Source: Colwellia sp. MB02u-6 (lineage in GTDB: Bacteria > Pseudomonadota > Gammaproteobacteria > Enterobacterales > Alteromonadaceae). From it: a stretch of DNA of 64,000 nucleotides. This document shows, piece after piece, positions 1 to 9,427 of the stretch (the first letter of the stretch is position 1; the number at the start of each line of letters is the position of its first letter). Below the pieces are notes generated by a model that was not told the origin of the DNA, searched no databases, and was given only the letters and a program-made list of their open reading frames with translations. A program made the translations under genes and the position numbers. The stretch is from NCBI RefSeq assembly GCF_014077095.1, contig NZ_JACGVG010000025.1, positions 124,001 to 188,000 of the forward strand, given 5' to 3'.

Positions 1-1
1 A

Positions 2-769
2 GCTTTCGCATCAATGCCATTAGCTTATGATAATGATGACGACGAATATAGCATTGACGAAGGGGGTGAAGATGAGACAGTAAATAGCGCTGGTAAAACC
101 GCTTTTAATGCTACGCGCAGAACAGACAGTGACAACAAAACGACTGCAGATATCATGTTTGGTTTTACGCAAGTTATCAATCGTCGCATGATCACCCAGT
201 TTAATTACTCTTACTCAAAAGTTGATGGTTATTTAAACGACCCTTTTAAAATGTTAAGTTTGGTCAATAGCGAAGGCATTGCGCAAGACTATCTTTACGA
301 AAACCGGCCTAACAGTCGCGTTAAGCAAAGTGTATTTGCACAAACTAAATACCACTTTGAACAAAACGTTATTGATATCTCTTATCGTTATATGTGGGAT
401 GACTGGGCAATAGACTCTCATACTATTGACTCAAGGTTGAGAATACCTTTGTCTGGTCAAAGTTATATCGAGCCTCATATTAGATTTTATCAACAAAGTG
501 CTGCTGACTTTTACCAACCATTTTTAGCACAATCGAATGCCATTCCAGGGTTTGCTAGTGCAGATTATCGGATTGGAGAAATGAGTGCATACACCTTAGG
601 GGTGAAGTACGGTATGAAGCTTAGCGACGGTAATGATTTGTCGTTTAGGCTAGAGTATTATCGACAAGACCCTAAAAACTCAGGTTACCAAGCACCGGGT
701 GCGCTAGCAGAAGTTGAATTATATGAAAGTGTAGAAGCGATTATCGCTCAAGTTAGCTATTCATTTTAA
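2..769 (+). CDS. DUF3570 family outer-membrane protein, C-terminal part
   Basis: The frame is open to the left edge, so the N-terminus lies outside the window. About 255 residues are visible, rich in alternating polar and aromatic residues typical of an outer-membrane beta-barrel, and the protein ends in SYSF with a terminal Phe, the usual barrel-insertion signal. An acidic patch (DNDDDEYSIDEGGEDE) lies in a probable loop near the left edge. The sequence resembles the DUF3570 family, which in marine gammaproteobacteria is commonly found next to an ApbE flavin transferase, as here. The role is not known; a link to extracytoplasmic flavinylated redox proteins is inferred from this pairing. Confidence 0.75.
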   Translation, partial: AFASMPLAYDNDDDEYSIDEGGEDETVNSAGKTAFNATRRTDSDNKTTADIMFGFTQVINRRMITQFNYSYSKVDGYLNDPFKMLSLVNSEGIAQDYLYENRPNSRVKQSVFAQTKYHFEQNVIDISYRYMWDDWAIDSHTIDSRLRIPLSGQSYIEPHIRFYQQSAADFYQPFLAQSNAIPGFASADYRIGEMSAYTLGVKYGMKLSDGNDLSFRLEYYRQDPKNSGYQAPGALAEVELYESVEAIIAQVSYSF

Positions 770-841
770 TCTCGCTTAACTTAACTTAAATACGCAGGGA
801 CGTGTTGAAAAATAAAGTGGCAGTAAAAAATTGGACAACAC

Positions 842-1744
842 TTGAAGAAAAATCCGATTAGACAGCTTGAAATAACAGCAACTGATGACGGTTATTGTCT
901 GCGTTTTTATGCCATGGCCAGTCCTTGTGAAGTACTAGTGGCTAGCAAGGACAACCAGCTTGCATTGACCTTAGGTGAGCTTATTGCTGATGAAGTATGG
1001 CGCATTGAAGATAAATATTCACGTTATCAAGCCACCAGTGTTTGTACCGCTATAAATAATAGTGGCGGTCAGGCGCTAGCTATCGATCAAGAAACCTATT
1101 TGTTATTAAACTTTGCCGATACTTGCTATCAACTTAGCGATGGTGTTTTTGACATAACATCAGGGGTATTACGGCAAGTTTGGCAATTTGATGGTAGCGA
1201 CAATATACCTCGAGGTATAGATGTACAAAAAAGCTTAGAAAACATCGGTTGGCATAAAGTTGTTTTTGATGAACATCAAATAATTATGCCAAACCATATG
1301 GAAATCGACTTTGGCGGCATCGGTAAAGAATACGCAGTAGATAGAGCGATGATCATTGCCAACGAATTTACTCAATTACCGCTACTGGTTAATTTAGGTG
1401 GAGATTTAGCCGCTAATAAACCCCGTAAAAACAATGTGCCATGGCAAGTAGGCATTGAACACCCAGGTTTTATTGAACGCAAGCCTATGGTGGTGAGTTT
1501 GTTAAAAGGCGCATTAGCCACTAGCGGTGACGCAAAGCGCTTTTTATTCAAAGATAACGTTCGTTATAGCCATATTTTAAATGCAAAAACCGGTTGGCCA
1601 GTTGTACAGGCACCACGCTCTATTACAGTAGTTGCACCACAATGTATTCAAGCCGGAATATTAGCCACATTAGCTTTAATGCAGGGGCCGCAGGCGGAAG
1701 GTTTTTTGACTGAGCAAGAGATTAAGTTTTGGGCTATTCGTTAA
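842..1744 (+). CDS. apbE: FAD:protein FMN transferase (ApbE family)
   Basis: ApbE enzymes move FMN from FAD onto Thr or Ser of extracytoplasmic redox proteins. Seen here: the FYAMASPCE strand near the N-terminus, DFGGIGKEYAVD (the family's GGIGKGxAVD motif), NLGGDL, and a TSGD followed by HILNAKTGWP that matches the metal- and FAD-binding end of the family. The 300 aa length fits a compact version. The start is a TTG; an in-frame stop lies just upstream at 824 and the next Met (about residue 25) falls inside the first conserved strand. No lipobox is visible, unlike many ApbE proteins, so the true location in the cell is uncertain. It lies 72 bp after the DUF3570 gene and is probably in the same operon. 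Confidence 0.88.
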   Translation: MKKNPIRQLEITATDDGYCLRFYAMASPCEVLVASKDNQLALTLGELIADEVWRIEDKYSRYQATSVCTAINNSGGQALAIDQETYLLLNFADTCYQLSDGVFDITSGVLRQVWQFDGSDNIPRGIDVQKSLENIGWHKVVFDEHQIIMPNHMEIDFGGIGKEYAVDRAMIIANEFTQLPLLVNLGGDLAANKPRKNNVPWQVGIEHPGFIERKPMVVSLLKGALATSGDAKRFLFKDNVRYSHILNAKTGWPVVQAPRSITVVAPQCIQAGILATLALMQGPQAEGFLTEQEIKFWAIR

Positions 1745-2047
1745 CGTCCCTATTACTACGTATAGTGCGTAAATTTATTGTTCCTATAGCCGTGTTTAAA
1801 ATAGCGGCGTTTGAGCAGCATTTACGTCACGTTAATACCTTGGTCTGGTAAATAATCACCAGTAAAATAACCGCTGAGTAACTAAAATCTGTAGTTTGAT
1901 ATTTAATGAGTAATGCAACAAGTACATTGTATTAATTAGGTATTTCTAGCGTTTTGTGAGGAATACCGTTAGTCTGATAGGTGATTTAAATTCACCATTA
2001 ATTTTATGACTTTTAAACTATGGTGAATAAACTTTAGGAGAATTAAG

Positions 2048-3697
2048 TTGAGTTATATTCGTGAAAAACGTCAGCAAATATTGGTAGGTGCTGGCGCCTT
2101 ATTACTGTCGATGAGTGCTTGTGCTCAGGATAATTTCATTGCAGCGTATCAATCGTTTGATACTGACGCGATAAAAGCTGATGTAAAAACATTATCGTCA
2201 GATAAATTCGCTGGCCGTGAACCATCAACTGAAGGTGAAACATTAACCACCAATATGTTGATTTCGAGATTCAAAAAACTAGGTTTAACGCCTGGCAATG
2301 GCGAGAGTTATCTTCAAGCCGTACCGATGAATAGTATAGTGAGTGAGCCAGTTGGTACATTAACCATTGCCGACATAGCCTTTGATTTTCCTAAAAACTA
2401 TGTTGCTAGCTCACGTCAAACACGTGAACAAATTAGCCTTGAAAATTCTGAGTTAGTTTTCGTTGGTTACGGTATCAACGCACCTGAATATCAATGGAAT
2501 GATTATAAAAATATTGATGTGAAAGGAAAGACTGTTGTGGTGTTAGTTAACGACCCAGGTTATGCCTCACAAGACCCCGCACTGTTTGACGGCAATACCA
2601 TGACCTATTATGGGCGCTGGACTTATAAATATGAAGAAGCGGCCCGTCAAGGAGCTGCTGGCGCTATTATAGTGCATGAAACCAAACCGGCTAGCTATGG
2701 TTGGAATGTTATCGAAAGCAGCTGGACTGGCGCGCAATACCATCTACCAGCTAAAGAAGTGAATGAAGCCGTTGTTGATGTTGAAATGTGGATCAGCACA
2801 GACAAAGCACACGAGTTAATGGCAAAAGCTGGTTTAGATTTTAATACCTTAAAAGCGCAAGCATTGTCAAATGAATTTCAAGCTGTGCCACTTAAACTCA
2901 GCGCTAACATCAAAGTTAACAATAGTATTACAGCCTCAGTATCTAATAATGTTATCGCGACAATTCCAGGTCGCACTAGCCCTGATGAACATGTTATCTA
3001 TATGGGACATTGGGATCATCTAGGCTCTACCGTTATTGACGGTAAAACCCTTTACTTTAATGGAGCACATGATAACGCCACAGGTACAGCAGGTTTAATG
3101 CATATTGCTAAAGCCTATAAAGCGTTAGACAAAGCCCCTGAACGCTCAGTAACCTTTATGGCGGCAACAGCTGAAGAGCAAGGGCGTTTGGGCTCACGTT
3201 ATTTTGCCAACCACCCAACCATGCCATTAAATAAAGTAGTAGGTTTGATCAACATGGACAGCTTAGACATTTCAGGCTTGAAAACAGACTTAACTGTCGT
3301 GGGTTTTGGTAAGTCGGCACTTGAAGATTACTTAGCAAAAGCGGCTAAAAGCCAAGGCCGTATCCTAACACCTGAGCAAACCCCTGAACGTGGCTATTAT
3401 TATCGTTCAGACCACTTTAGTTTGGCAAAGAAAGGCGTACCGGCATTAAGTGCTGGTGGTGGCTCTACTTGGCTTAATGCCGAGCAAAAAGCCATTGGTG
3501 AGCAAGTGTCTGCTTTAGTTGCTAAGTGTTACCACCAAACCTGTGACGAATACAATGAAAATTGGGGTTGGCAGGGTATGATCGCAGAGCTGCAAGTCTT
3601 CTTTGAAACAGGCTATATGTTAAGCAATACCAAAGACTGGCCAAATTGGCGTGAAGGCAGTGAGTTTAAAGTCGCTCGCGATGCCATGATGAAATAA
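2048..3697 (+). CDS. M28 family zinc aminopeptidase with PA domain
   Basis: A secreted di-zinc aminopeptidase. An N-terminal signal ends in SMSAC, a plausible lipobox, so it is probably a lipoprotein of the envelope. A protease-associated (PA) insert occupies about residues 100-260. The M28 core carries MGHWDHLG (His ligand), GAHDNATGTAG (bridging Asp), ATAEEQGRLGS (catalytic Glu pair), NMDSLD (Asp) and YYRSDHFSLAKKGVPA (final His). All metal ligands are present, so it should be active. The start is TTG at 2048, chosen because a TAGGAG ribosome site sits at 2035-2040 and the signal peptide starts there. It is a single gene with its own terminator. Confidence 0.9.
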   Translation: MSYIREKRQQILVGAGALLLSMSACAQDNFIAAYQSFDTDAIKADVKTLSSDKFAGREPSTEGETLTTNMLISRFKKLGLTPGNGESYLQAVPMNSIVSEPVGTLTIADIAFDFPKNYVASSRQTREQISLENSELVFVGYGINAPEYQWNDYKNIDVKGKTVVVLVNDPGYASQDPALFDGNTMTYYGRWTYKYEEAARQGAAGAIIVHETKPASYGWNVIESSWTGAQYHLPAKEVNEAVVDVEMWISTDKAHELMAKAGLDFNTLKAQALSNEFQAVPLKLSANIKVNNSITASVSNNVIATIPGRTSPDEHVIYMGHWDHLGSTVIDGKTLYFNGAHDNATGTAGLMHIAKAYKALDKAPERSVTFMAATAEEQGRLGSRYFANHPTMPLNKVVGLINMDSLDISGLKTDLTVVGFGKSALEDYLAKAAKSQGRILTPEQTPERGYYYRSDHFSLAKKGVPALSAGGGSTWLNAEQKAIGEQVSALVAKCYHQTCDEYNENWGWQGMIAELQVFFETGYMLSNTKDWPNWREGSEFKVARDAMMK

Positions 3698-3722
3698 GTT
3701 ATTAAGCTTAAAATATCAATAC

Positions 3723-3751
3723 AGGGCTAGATGAAAATCTAGCCCTTTTTT
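3723..3751 (+). terminator. Rho-independent terminator after the M28 peptidase
   Basis: A perfect 10-bp stem (AGGGCTAGAT with ATCTAGCCCT) closes a GAAA tetraloop and is followed directly by a T-run, 26 bp after the stop codon. Confidence 0.9.
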
Positions 3752-3805
3752 ATAGGCTAATTTATATAAGCACTTTTTAAACAAGCTCTTTTAAAATAAA
3801 CCCTC

Positions 3806-3850
3806 TTGAAATAAACAATTTTGAAATAAACAATTTTGAAATAAACAATA
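3806..3850 (+). repeat. Three tandem 15-bp units
   Basis: Three nearly identical copies of TTGAAATAAACAATT in a row, with a fourth degenerate copy just before (3791-3805). No function is suggested; it looks like slippage expansion. Confidence 0.85.
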
Positions 3851-3879
3851 ATGACAAATGCTTATTAATTACAAGAGCA

Positions 3880-3913
3880 CAGTTTGTTGTTCTAGCCACT
3901 GCGCTAATGAGGC
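3880..3913 (-). pseudogene. Decayed tRNA-Asn 5' half
   Basis: Compared position by position with the intact tRNA-Asn genes downstream, about 30 of 38 bases in 3880-3917 agree, covering the acceptor 5' strand, D-arm and part of the anticodon arm on the minus strand. The 3' half is missing. The flank AACCGCTAG just to its right also recurs after the intact copies, so this is an old member of the same tandem tRNA cluster. Confidence 0.6.
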
Positions 3914-4028
3914 ATTGTTTTTCTTTAATGTAACCGCTAGTAATAAAACTATTAACCCTTGGCTCTTTTGTAGTGAATTGTTGCGTCTAAGATTGAACTA
4001 GCTATTTATATTTTTCTTATCAGGTTAA

Positions 4029-4645
4029 TGACACGTTTAACGGTTGTCAGACTAAAGTCCGACCTACAAAGAAATTACCTAAATTTACATCATCACTCGT
4101 AGGCTTTATGTAGGATGGACTTCAGTCCATCAGGTTAAATGAAATTTAACTGCTTTTGGTATTAAGACTAATTAATGAAAATAATATTTGCTGCTGATGT
4201 TTTTTGGCCTATAGCATTAACCACTCGTTTAACGGTTGTCAGACTAAAGTCCGACCTACAAAGAAATCACCTAAATCTACATCATCACTCGTAGGTTCTA
4301 TGTAGGTGGACTTCAGTCCATCAGGTTAAATGAAATTTAACTGCTTTTGGTATTAAGACTAATTAAGGAAAATAATATTTGCTGCTGATGTTTTTTGGCC
4401 TATAGCATTAACCACTCGTTTAACGGTTGTCAGACTAAAGTCCAACCGACAAAAAATTACCTAAATCTACATCATCACTCGTAGGCTCTATGTAGGATGG
4501 ACTTCAGTCCATCAGGTTAAATGAAATTTAACTGCTTTTGGTATTAAGACTAATTAATGAAAATAATATTTGCTGCTGATGTTTTTTGGCCTATAGCATT
4601 AACCACTCGTTAACGGTTGTCTGGCTAAAGTTCGACCGACAAAGA
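4029..4645. repeat. Tandem array of about 191-bp units made of palindromic elements
   Basis: Three full units (periods 192, 191 and 191 bp by position of the shared CGTTTAACGG motif at about 4034, 4226, 4417 and 4608) and a partial fourth. Each unit contains two palindromes side by side: TGGACT-TC-AGTCCA and GTTAAAT-gaa-ATTTAAC, plus a diverged opposite copy (CAGACTAAAGTCCG). No long open frame is convincing. The same palindromes form a second array at 29.7-30.6 kb and a single copy at 9.2 kb. Confidence 0.9.
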
Positions 4646-4680
4646 AATGACAAATGCTTATTAATTACAAAAGCAGGGGC

Positions 4681-4709
4681 TGTTGCTCTACCAACTGATT
4701 TTTTGAGGG
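4681..4709 (-). pseudogene. Second decayed tRNA-Asn fragment
   Basis: TGTTGCTCTACCAACTGA is nearly identical to the D-arm region of the three intact tRNA-Asn genes, followed by a damaged acceptor strand (TTTTTTGAGGG instead of CTATTGAGGA). A shared 30-bp flank (ATGACAAATGCTTATTAATT and onward) precedes both this fragment and the one at 3880, so the repeat array sits between two copies of the same decayed unit. Confidence 0.6.
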
Positions 4710-4733
4710 ATAGTCGTTCATCAAATTCAAGGC

Positions 4734-4763
4734 GAAAAAAAACCTGCTTAAAAAAGCAGGTTC
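4734..4763 (-). terminator. Rho-independent terminator of the tRNA-Asn cluster
   Basis: Read on the minus strand, a 9-bp stem AACCTGCTT/AAGCAGGTT with a four-base loop is followed by a T-tract. It lies 8 bp beyond the CCA end of the last tRNA gene. Confidence 0.88.
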
Positions 4764-4770
4764 TTTAATG

Positions 4771-4846
4771 TGGCTCCTCAACTTGGACTTGAACCAAGGA
4801 CAAACGGATTAACAGTCCGTTGCTCTACCAACTGAGCTATTGAGGA
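4771..4846 (-). tRNA. tRNA-Asn (GTT)
   Basis: 76 nt. Acceptor strands TCCTCAA and TTGAGGA pair fully, discriminator G and an encoded CCA follow (4771-4773). D-arm TAGCTCAGTTGGTAGAGCA, anticodon arm CGGACTGTTAATCCG with anticodon GTT, and T-arm TTGGTTCAAGTCCAA are all intact. Third and last gene of a three-copy cluster read on the minus strand. Confidence 0.97.
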
Positions 4847-4915
4847 ATTGTTCTTTTTACTGTACTTTCTAATATAACCGCTAGCAATATTAATACTAGC
4901 CATTACATCTTAATG

Positions 4916-4991
4916 TGGCTCCTCAACTTGGACTTGAACCAAGGACAAACGGATTAACAGTCCGTTGCTCTACCAACTGAGCTATTGAGGA
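4916..4991 (-). tRNA. tRNA-Asn (GTT)
   Basis: Identical to the neighbouring copies over 76 nt with encoded CCA; middle gene of the tandem cluster. The spacer to the next copy carries AATATAACCGCTAGC-like sequence that is shared with the decayed units further left. Confidence 0.97.
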
Positions 4992-5058
4992 ATTGTGCTT
5001 CTACTACTTTCTAATCTAGCCGTTTTTATATTAAAATAAAAACCACTACTTCTTAATT

Positions 5059-5134
5059 TGGCTCCTCAACTTGGACTTGAACCAAGGACAAACGGATTAA
5101 CAGTCCGTTGCTCTACCAACTGAGCTATTGAGGA
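5059..5134 (-). tRNA. tRNA-Asn (GTT)
   Basis: Promoter-proximal copy of the three identical tRNA-Asn genes, 76 nt with encoded CCA. It lies about 37 bp downstream of the cluster's only good promoter. Confidence 0.97.
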
Positions 5135-5170
5135 ATTGTTTTGAAAGCCTCTAGTGGCTAACGGGGCCGA

Positions 5171-5199
5171 ATATTAAAGGCCGCATGTCATACTGTCAA
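5171..5199 (-). promoter_or_regulatory. Sigma-70 promoter of the tRNA-Asn cluster
   Basis: On the minus strand TTGACA (5194-5199) and TAATAT (5171-5176) are separated by exactly 17 bp. The bases after the -10 box (TCGGCCCC) form the GC-rich discriminator typical of stable-RNA promoters under stringent control. Confidence 0.85.
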
Positions 5200-5320
5200 C
5201 ACAAAAGTTCGAAAAAAATCATTTTATTGCTTGTTTGCTCAAATTGCAGGCGTTGTTGATAACATTCCTGCATTTTATGATGAATAAATACCCAGCACTA
5301 AAAATAACAACTAAAAATAG

Positions 5321-5347
5321 AGTTATCCACTTTATCTGTGGATAACT
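5321..5347. promoter_or_regulatory. Inverted pair of DnaA boxes upstream of the MATE-uvrB genes
   Basis: AGTTATCCAC and GTGGATAACT form a perfect 10-bp inverted repeat with a 7-bp spacer. The right arm contains a perfect minus-strand DnaA box TTATCCACA and the left arm an 8/9 match. It lies in the 555-bp gap between the tRNA cluster and the MATE gene. No SOS box was seen in this gap. A regulatory role is inferred. Confidence 0.5.
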
Positions 5348-5689
5348 ATGTGGGTTAAAGTGTACATTTACGTAAGGTAAACGGTAGAATGCGGCTTGTA
5401 GTTAAATAGAGATTTTTTTGATTAAGTTTAAATATTAATTAATAACAAGTAGTTAGTGTACTATTGTCGTGTTTTCGCCCATGTTCGTGTGTTTTTTGTG
5501 CAAGAGTGATATTTTATACATTTATGGTGTTTTTGGCGAAGAGCAGCGTTGTCTATTTTATTCCAGGTATATTATTTTTTCTTCAAGTTGTCACATTATT
5601 ATCACTAATAAAATATATACGTAGCGAGACCGAACACGATCTTTTACAATGGCAGGTGTATTCGGTTCATCACTTACGTTCAAAAATTA

Positions 5690-7063
5690 ATGATTAAGAC
5701 TAAAACTATTCACCAAATAAATCTACTTAAAGACCCCGTAGGTCCAACGTTAAAAACAATGACAGTGCCGATGATCTATGGCCTGATTTTATTGATGACC
5801 TTTAACTTAGTTGATACCTTTTTTGTCGGGTTATTGGGCACAGAGCCTTTAGCTGCGATTAGTTTTACTTTTCCTATTACCTTTACCGTGATCAGTCTTA
5901 CTATAGGTTTAGGTATAGGTACGTCAGCCGTCATTGCAAAAGCGCTGGGTAAAGGTGACAAAGCGACGGCAAAAAACCTCGCAACCAGCGCATTATATTT
6001 ATCAGCAATCATTGTCGGTATACTAGCCGTTATCGGTTATTTGTTGATTGATGAAACCTTTTTACTTTTAGGGGCTAGCGAAGCACTGCTCCCCTTAATT
6101 CATCAATATATGGACCTCTGGTTTTTAGGTTGTATCTGTTTAATTGGCCCTATGATAGGTAACGCTATTTTGCGTGCTGATGGCGATACTAAAACACCCA
6201 GTATAATTATGGGTAGCGCTGGCTTAATAAATGCTGTATTAGATCCTATTTTTATTTTTGGATTTGGTCCCATACCCGCTATGGGTATTGAAGGTGCAGC
6301 CATTGCTACCTTAATATCTTGGCTATTCGGTTTAGGCTATGTTTTATATATTTTAGCGATTAAACGCGATTTAATTCACCGCCATTTAATGGCAATTAAA
6401 GACTTTATTTATTCGGCACGCGACATTTTACATATTGGCTTACCTGCAGCGGGCGCAAATATGTTAACACCGGCTGCCTCGGCGGTGTTAACCGCGATTG
6501 TAGCTAACTATGGCGCATCAGCTGTAGCCGCTTTTGGGGTGGGGTCAAGAATTGAATCTATTGCCTGTTTAGTGGTGTTAGCCCTGTCGATGACATTACC
6601 TCCCTTTATCAGCCAAAACTTGGGTGCCGGCAACATGAAGCGTGTTGAAGACGGCTACAAAACCTCAATCAAATTTGTTTTAGGCTTTCAGGTGCTTGTT
6701 TATGTTGTGCTCGTGTTAGCCGCGCCATTTATTGCCGACGTGTTCTCTAAAGAGCAAGCGGTTGCCGATATTATTAAACTTTTTATTTGGATTTTACCCT
6801 TAGGTTACGGCTTTCAAGGCGTTATTATTTTAACAAACTCATCATTTAACGCACTGCATAAGCCTATGGTAGCGCTAGTGTTAAGTGTTATTCGTTTATT
6901 TATTTGTTATGTGCCATTAGCTTATATTGGTAGTTTGTGGTTTGGTATAGAAGGCTTTTTTATGGGAGCTTTACTTGGAAATGTAGTGATGGCGGCTATT
7001 TCTTATGGTTTGTTTAACAAGCAATGTGAAAAAGATCGGGTCACAGTAGAGGTTATTACTTAA
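5690..7063 (+). CDS. MATE family multidrug/cation efflux transporter
   Basis: 457 aa, about twelve hydrophobic segments in two similar halves, as in the MATE (NorM/DinF-like) family that exports drugs and cations using Na+ or H+. Visible family features are an N-terminal [22 protein letters not shown] segment early in TM1-2 (split here as LVDTFFVG and LGTEPLAA) and a matching region in the second half around [17 protein letters not shown]. The stop codon overlaps the uvrB start by one base (TAATG), so the two are probably co-transcribed and translationally coupled. Start chosen at ATG 5690; no strong ribosome site is visible, but the first TM starts about 25 residues later as expected. Confidence 0.88.
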   Translation: MIKTKTIHQINLLKDPVGPTLKTMTVPMIYGLILLMTFNLVDTFFVGLLGTEPLAAISFTFPITFTVISLTIGLGIGTSAVIAKALGKGDKATAKNLATSALYLSAIIVGILAVIGYLLIDETFLLLGASEALLPLIHQYMDLWFLGCICLIGPMIGNAILRADGDTKTPSIIMGSAGLINAVLDPIFIFGFGPIPAMGIEGAAIATLISWLFGLGYVLYILAIKRDLIHRHLMAIKDFIYSARDILHIGLPAAGANMLTPAASAVLTAIVANYGASAVAAFGVGSRIESIACLVVLALSMTLPPFISQNLGAGNMKRVEDGYKTSIKFVLGFQVLVYVVLVLAAPFIADVFSKEQAVADIIKLFIWILPLGYGFQGVIILTNSSFNALHKPMVALVLSVIRLFICYVPLAYIGSLWFGIEGFFMGALLGNVVMAAISYGLFNKQCEKDRVTVEVIT

Positions 7064-9063
7064 TGAAAGCGTTAAAAATACATTCAGATTATACTCCCAG
7101 CGGCGATCAACCTACGGCAATCGCAAAATTGCTTGATGGTATTGAATCAGGTTTAGCACATCAAACATTATTAGGGGTAACCGGCTCAGGTAAAACTTAT
7201 ACCATCGCCAATGTTATTGAAAAACTGAATCGACCGACCATGATGCTAGCGCCAAATAAAACTTTAGCGGCACAATTATACGGTGAAATGAAAGATTTTT
7301 TCCCTGATAACGCCGTAGAGTATTTTGTTTCTTACTATGACTACTATCAACCAGAAGCCTATGTGCCAACCACTGATACTTTTATCGAAAAAGATGCCTC
7401 GATCAATGAACATATTGAGCAAATGCGCTTATCGGCAACCAAATCACTGTTAGAGCGAAAAGACGTCATTATTATCGCCTCTGTCTCAGCAATTTATGGT
7501 TTGGGCGATCCTGAATCCTACTTGAAAATGATGTTGCATATCAGCGTTGGTGACATTATTAATCAGCGTGACATTTTAAGGCGCTTAGCTGAATTGCAAT
7601 ATGCACGTAATGACATGGCATTTCAGCGCGCAACTTATCGTGTGCGCGGTGATGTTATTGATGTTTTCCCTGCTGAATCAGACCGCATGGCCTTACGTAT
7701 TGAATTGTTTGATGAAGAAATTGAGCGCATTAGCATATTTGATCCACTCACCGGCGCTGTTGATCACACTGTCGCTCGCGTCACTATTTATCCTAAAACC
7801 CATTATGCGACACCACGTGAAAAAATAGTGGCTGCGGTTGAAAAAATAAAAATTGAATTAAAAGATAGAGCGACTCAACTTAAAGAAAACAATAGACTTA
7901 TTGAAGAGCAGCGCATAGTGCAACGTACTCAATTTGATATTGAGATGATGACCGAGCTGGGTTATTGCTCAGGCATAGAAAACTACTCGCGCTATTTATC
8001 GGGCCGGGGGCCAGGAGAGGCACCACCGACATTATTTGATTACTTGCCCAGCGATGGCTTGCTGATCATTGACGAGTCACACGTCACCGTACCGCAAATT
8101 GGTGCTATGTACAAAGGTGACCGTTCACGCAAAGAAAACCTAGTAGAATATGGCTTTAGATTGCCTTCGGCGCTTGATAATCGCCCAATGAAGTTTGAAG
8201 AATTTGAAGCCCTGTCGCCGCAAACCATTTATGTTTCTGCAACGCCAAGTCACTATGAACTTGAAAAGTCAGCAGGGGAAATTGCTGAACAAGTCGTGCG
8301 ACCCACCGGACTGCTGGATCCCATCATAGAAGTTCGCCCCGTTGACACGCAAGTTGATGATTTACTGTCTGAAATTCGTAAACGGGTAAAAATTGATGAA
8401 AGAGTTTTAGCCACGACATTAACCAAGCGCATGGCGGAAGACCTCACCGATTATTTAGACGAACACCAAGTTAAAGCGCGTTACTTACATTCTGATGTTG
8501 ATACAGTTGAACGGGTAGAAATTATCCGCGACTTTCGTTTAGGAAAGTTTGATGTGCTAGTAGGTATTAACTTACTGCGTGAAGGTTTAGATATGCCAGA
8601 AGTTTCTCTCGTGGCGATTCTCGATGCTGATAAAGAAGGATTTTTGCGCTCAGAGCGTTCACTTATTCAAACGATTGGGCGAGCGGCACGTAATATTAAT
8701 GGCCGAGCAATTCTATATGCCGGGCGCATTACCGGCTCAATGCGTAAAGCAATTGATGAAACCGACCGACGTCGCGTTAAACAGCACCAATATAATCTTG
8801 ATAACAACATAACCCCGCGTGGCGTTAGACGTAATATTTCTGATGTAATGGACCTTGATGGTGGTAAGACTCGCGCAGCAGCAGCATTAAAAGCAGCTGA
8901 GCCAGCTTCAGAATATGAAACCTTCACCACCAAACAAATTGATGCAAAAGTAAAAGAATTAGAAACAACCATGTTTAATCATGCCCAAAACTTAGAGTTT
9001 GAATTGGCCGCGTCGGTACGAGATAAAATTGCCAAATTACGCGATCTGCAGTTGGCGACTTAG
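7063..9063 (+). CDS. uvrB: UvrABC excision nuclease subunit B
   Basis: UvrB is the damage-verifying helicase of nucleotide excision repair that loads UvrC. The 666 aa length is normal. Seen: Walker A GVTGSGKT (residues 38-45), the damage-clamping beta-hairpin region with [13 protein letters not shown] (about 90-102), [28 protein letters not shown], helicase motifs V and VI ([14 protein letters not shown] and QTIGRAARN), and a C-terminal UVR motif ([17 protein letters not shown]) for UvrC contact. The start overlaps the MATE stop (TAATG). In E. coli uvrB stands alone under LexA and has a DnaA box nearby; here paired DnaA boxes lie 340 bp before the upstream gene. Confidence 0.98.
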   Translation: MKALKIHSDYTPSGDQPTAIAKLLDGIESGLAHQTLLGVTGSGKTYTIANVIEKLNRPTMMLAPNKTLAAQLYGEMKDFFPDNAVEYFVSYYDYYQPEAYVPTTDTFIEKDASINEHIEQMRLSATKSLLERKDVIIIASVSAIYGLGDPESYLKMMLHISVGDIINQRDILRRLAELQYARNDMAFQRATYRVRGDVIDVFPAESDRMALRIELFDEEIERISIFDPLTGAVDHTVARVTIYPKTHYATPREKIVAAVEKIKIELKDRATQLKENNRLIEEQRIVQRTQFDIEMMTELGYCSGIENYSRYLSGRGPGEAPPTLFDYLPSDGLLIIDESHVTVPQIGAMYKGDRSRKENLVEYGFRLPSALDNRPMKFEEFEALSPQTIYVSATPSHYELEKSAGEIAEQVVRPTGLLDPIIEVRPVDTQVDDLLSEIRKRVKIDERVLATTLTKRMAEDLTDYLDEHQVKARYLHSDVDTVERVEIIRDFRLGKFDVLVGINLLREGLDMPEVSLVAILDADKEGFLRSERSLIQTIGRAARNINGRAILYAGRITGSMRKAIDETDRRRVKQHQYNLDNNITPRGVRRNISDVMDLDGGKTRAAAALKAAEPASEYETFTTKQIDAKVKELETTMFNHAQNLEFELAASVRDKIAKLRDLQLAT

Positions 9064-9128
9064 CGCGTTAAAAATTTATTGATCCCATTAATTTCTAGTG
9101 GCCAATAAATCTTGTATAGATTGAAGTG

Positions 9129-9205
9129 TAGGCCCAATTTAGGTTTGATGTAGGTTTGATGTAGGTTCGATGTAGGTCCAATATAGCTTCAACATAGGCC
9201 CAATG
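9129..9205 (+). repeat. Seven tandem 11-bp units (TAGGTTTGATG type)
   Basis: Seven consecutive 11-mers, each starting TAG (six start TAGG): TAGGCCCAATT, TAGGTTTGATG twice, TAGGTTCGATG, TAGGTCCAATA, TAGCTTCAACA, TAGGCCCAATG. They run straight into TAGGGTGGACTTTAG, the edge of the palindromic repeat element, and look like an expansion of that edge. Confidence 0.8.
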
Positions 9206-9355
9206 TAGGGTGGACTTTAGTCCATCAGGTTAAATGAAATTTAACTGTTTTTGGTTTGAATTTTGAGTGAAAAAAACATATTAGCTGCCCGTGGTTGTTA
9301 ACCCATCAGGTTAATTGCCTGTTTAACGGTTGTCAGACTAAAGTCCGACCTACAA
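9206..9355. repeat. Single copy of the palindromic intergenic element
   Basis: Contains TGGACT-TT-AGTCCA, GTTAAAT-gaa-ATTTAAC and the opposite edge GTCAGACTAAAGTCCGACC, the same three parts in the same order as one unit of the 4.0-4.6 kb array. The middle segment has diverged. Confidence 0.85.
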
Positions 9356-9361
9356 AAAACT

Positions 9362-9401
9362 AAAAAAAATAGCCCAAAGCTAGATTATCTAGGCTTAGGC
9401 T
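9362..9401 (-). terminator. Terminator after the glutathione peroxidase gene
   Basis: Read on the minus strand, AGCCTAAG and CTTTGGGCT pair imperfectly around an inner CTAGATAATCTAG palindrome, followed by seven or more T. It starts 27 bp past the stop codon. Confidence 0.7.
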
Positions 9402-9427
9402 CGGTCTTTTTAGGCGACTAAAACTGA

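Noticed and set aside
4029-4645. CRISPR array, because of regular repeats
   Set aside because: Units are about 191 bp, almost wholly alike, without unique spacers, and no cas genes exist in the window. The same holds for 29.7-30.6 kb.
4586-4768. 60-codon frame in the repeat array
   Set aside because: It runs through repeats, a tRNA remnant and a terminator stem; no coding character.
5464-5697. 77-codon frame before the MATE gene
   Set aside because: TTG start, no ribosome site, no recognisable domain, and it overlaps the MATE start. Treated as chance.
8667-8972. 101-codon frame opposite uvrB
   Set aside because: Shadow of the real gene on the other strand, no ribosome site.
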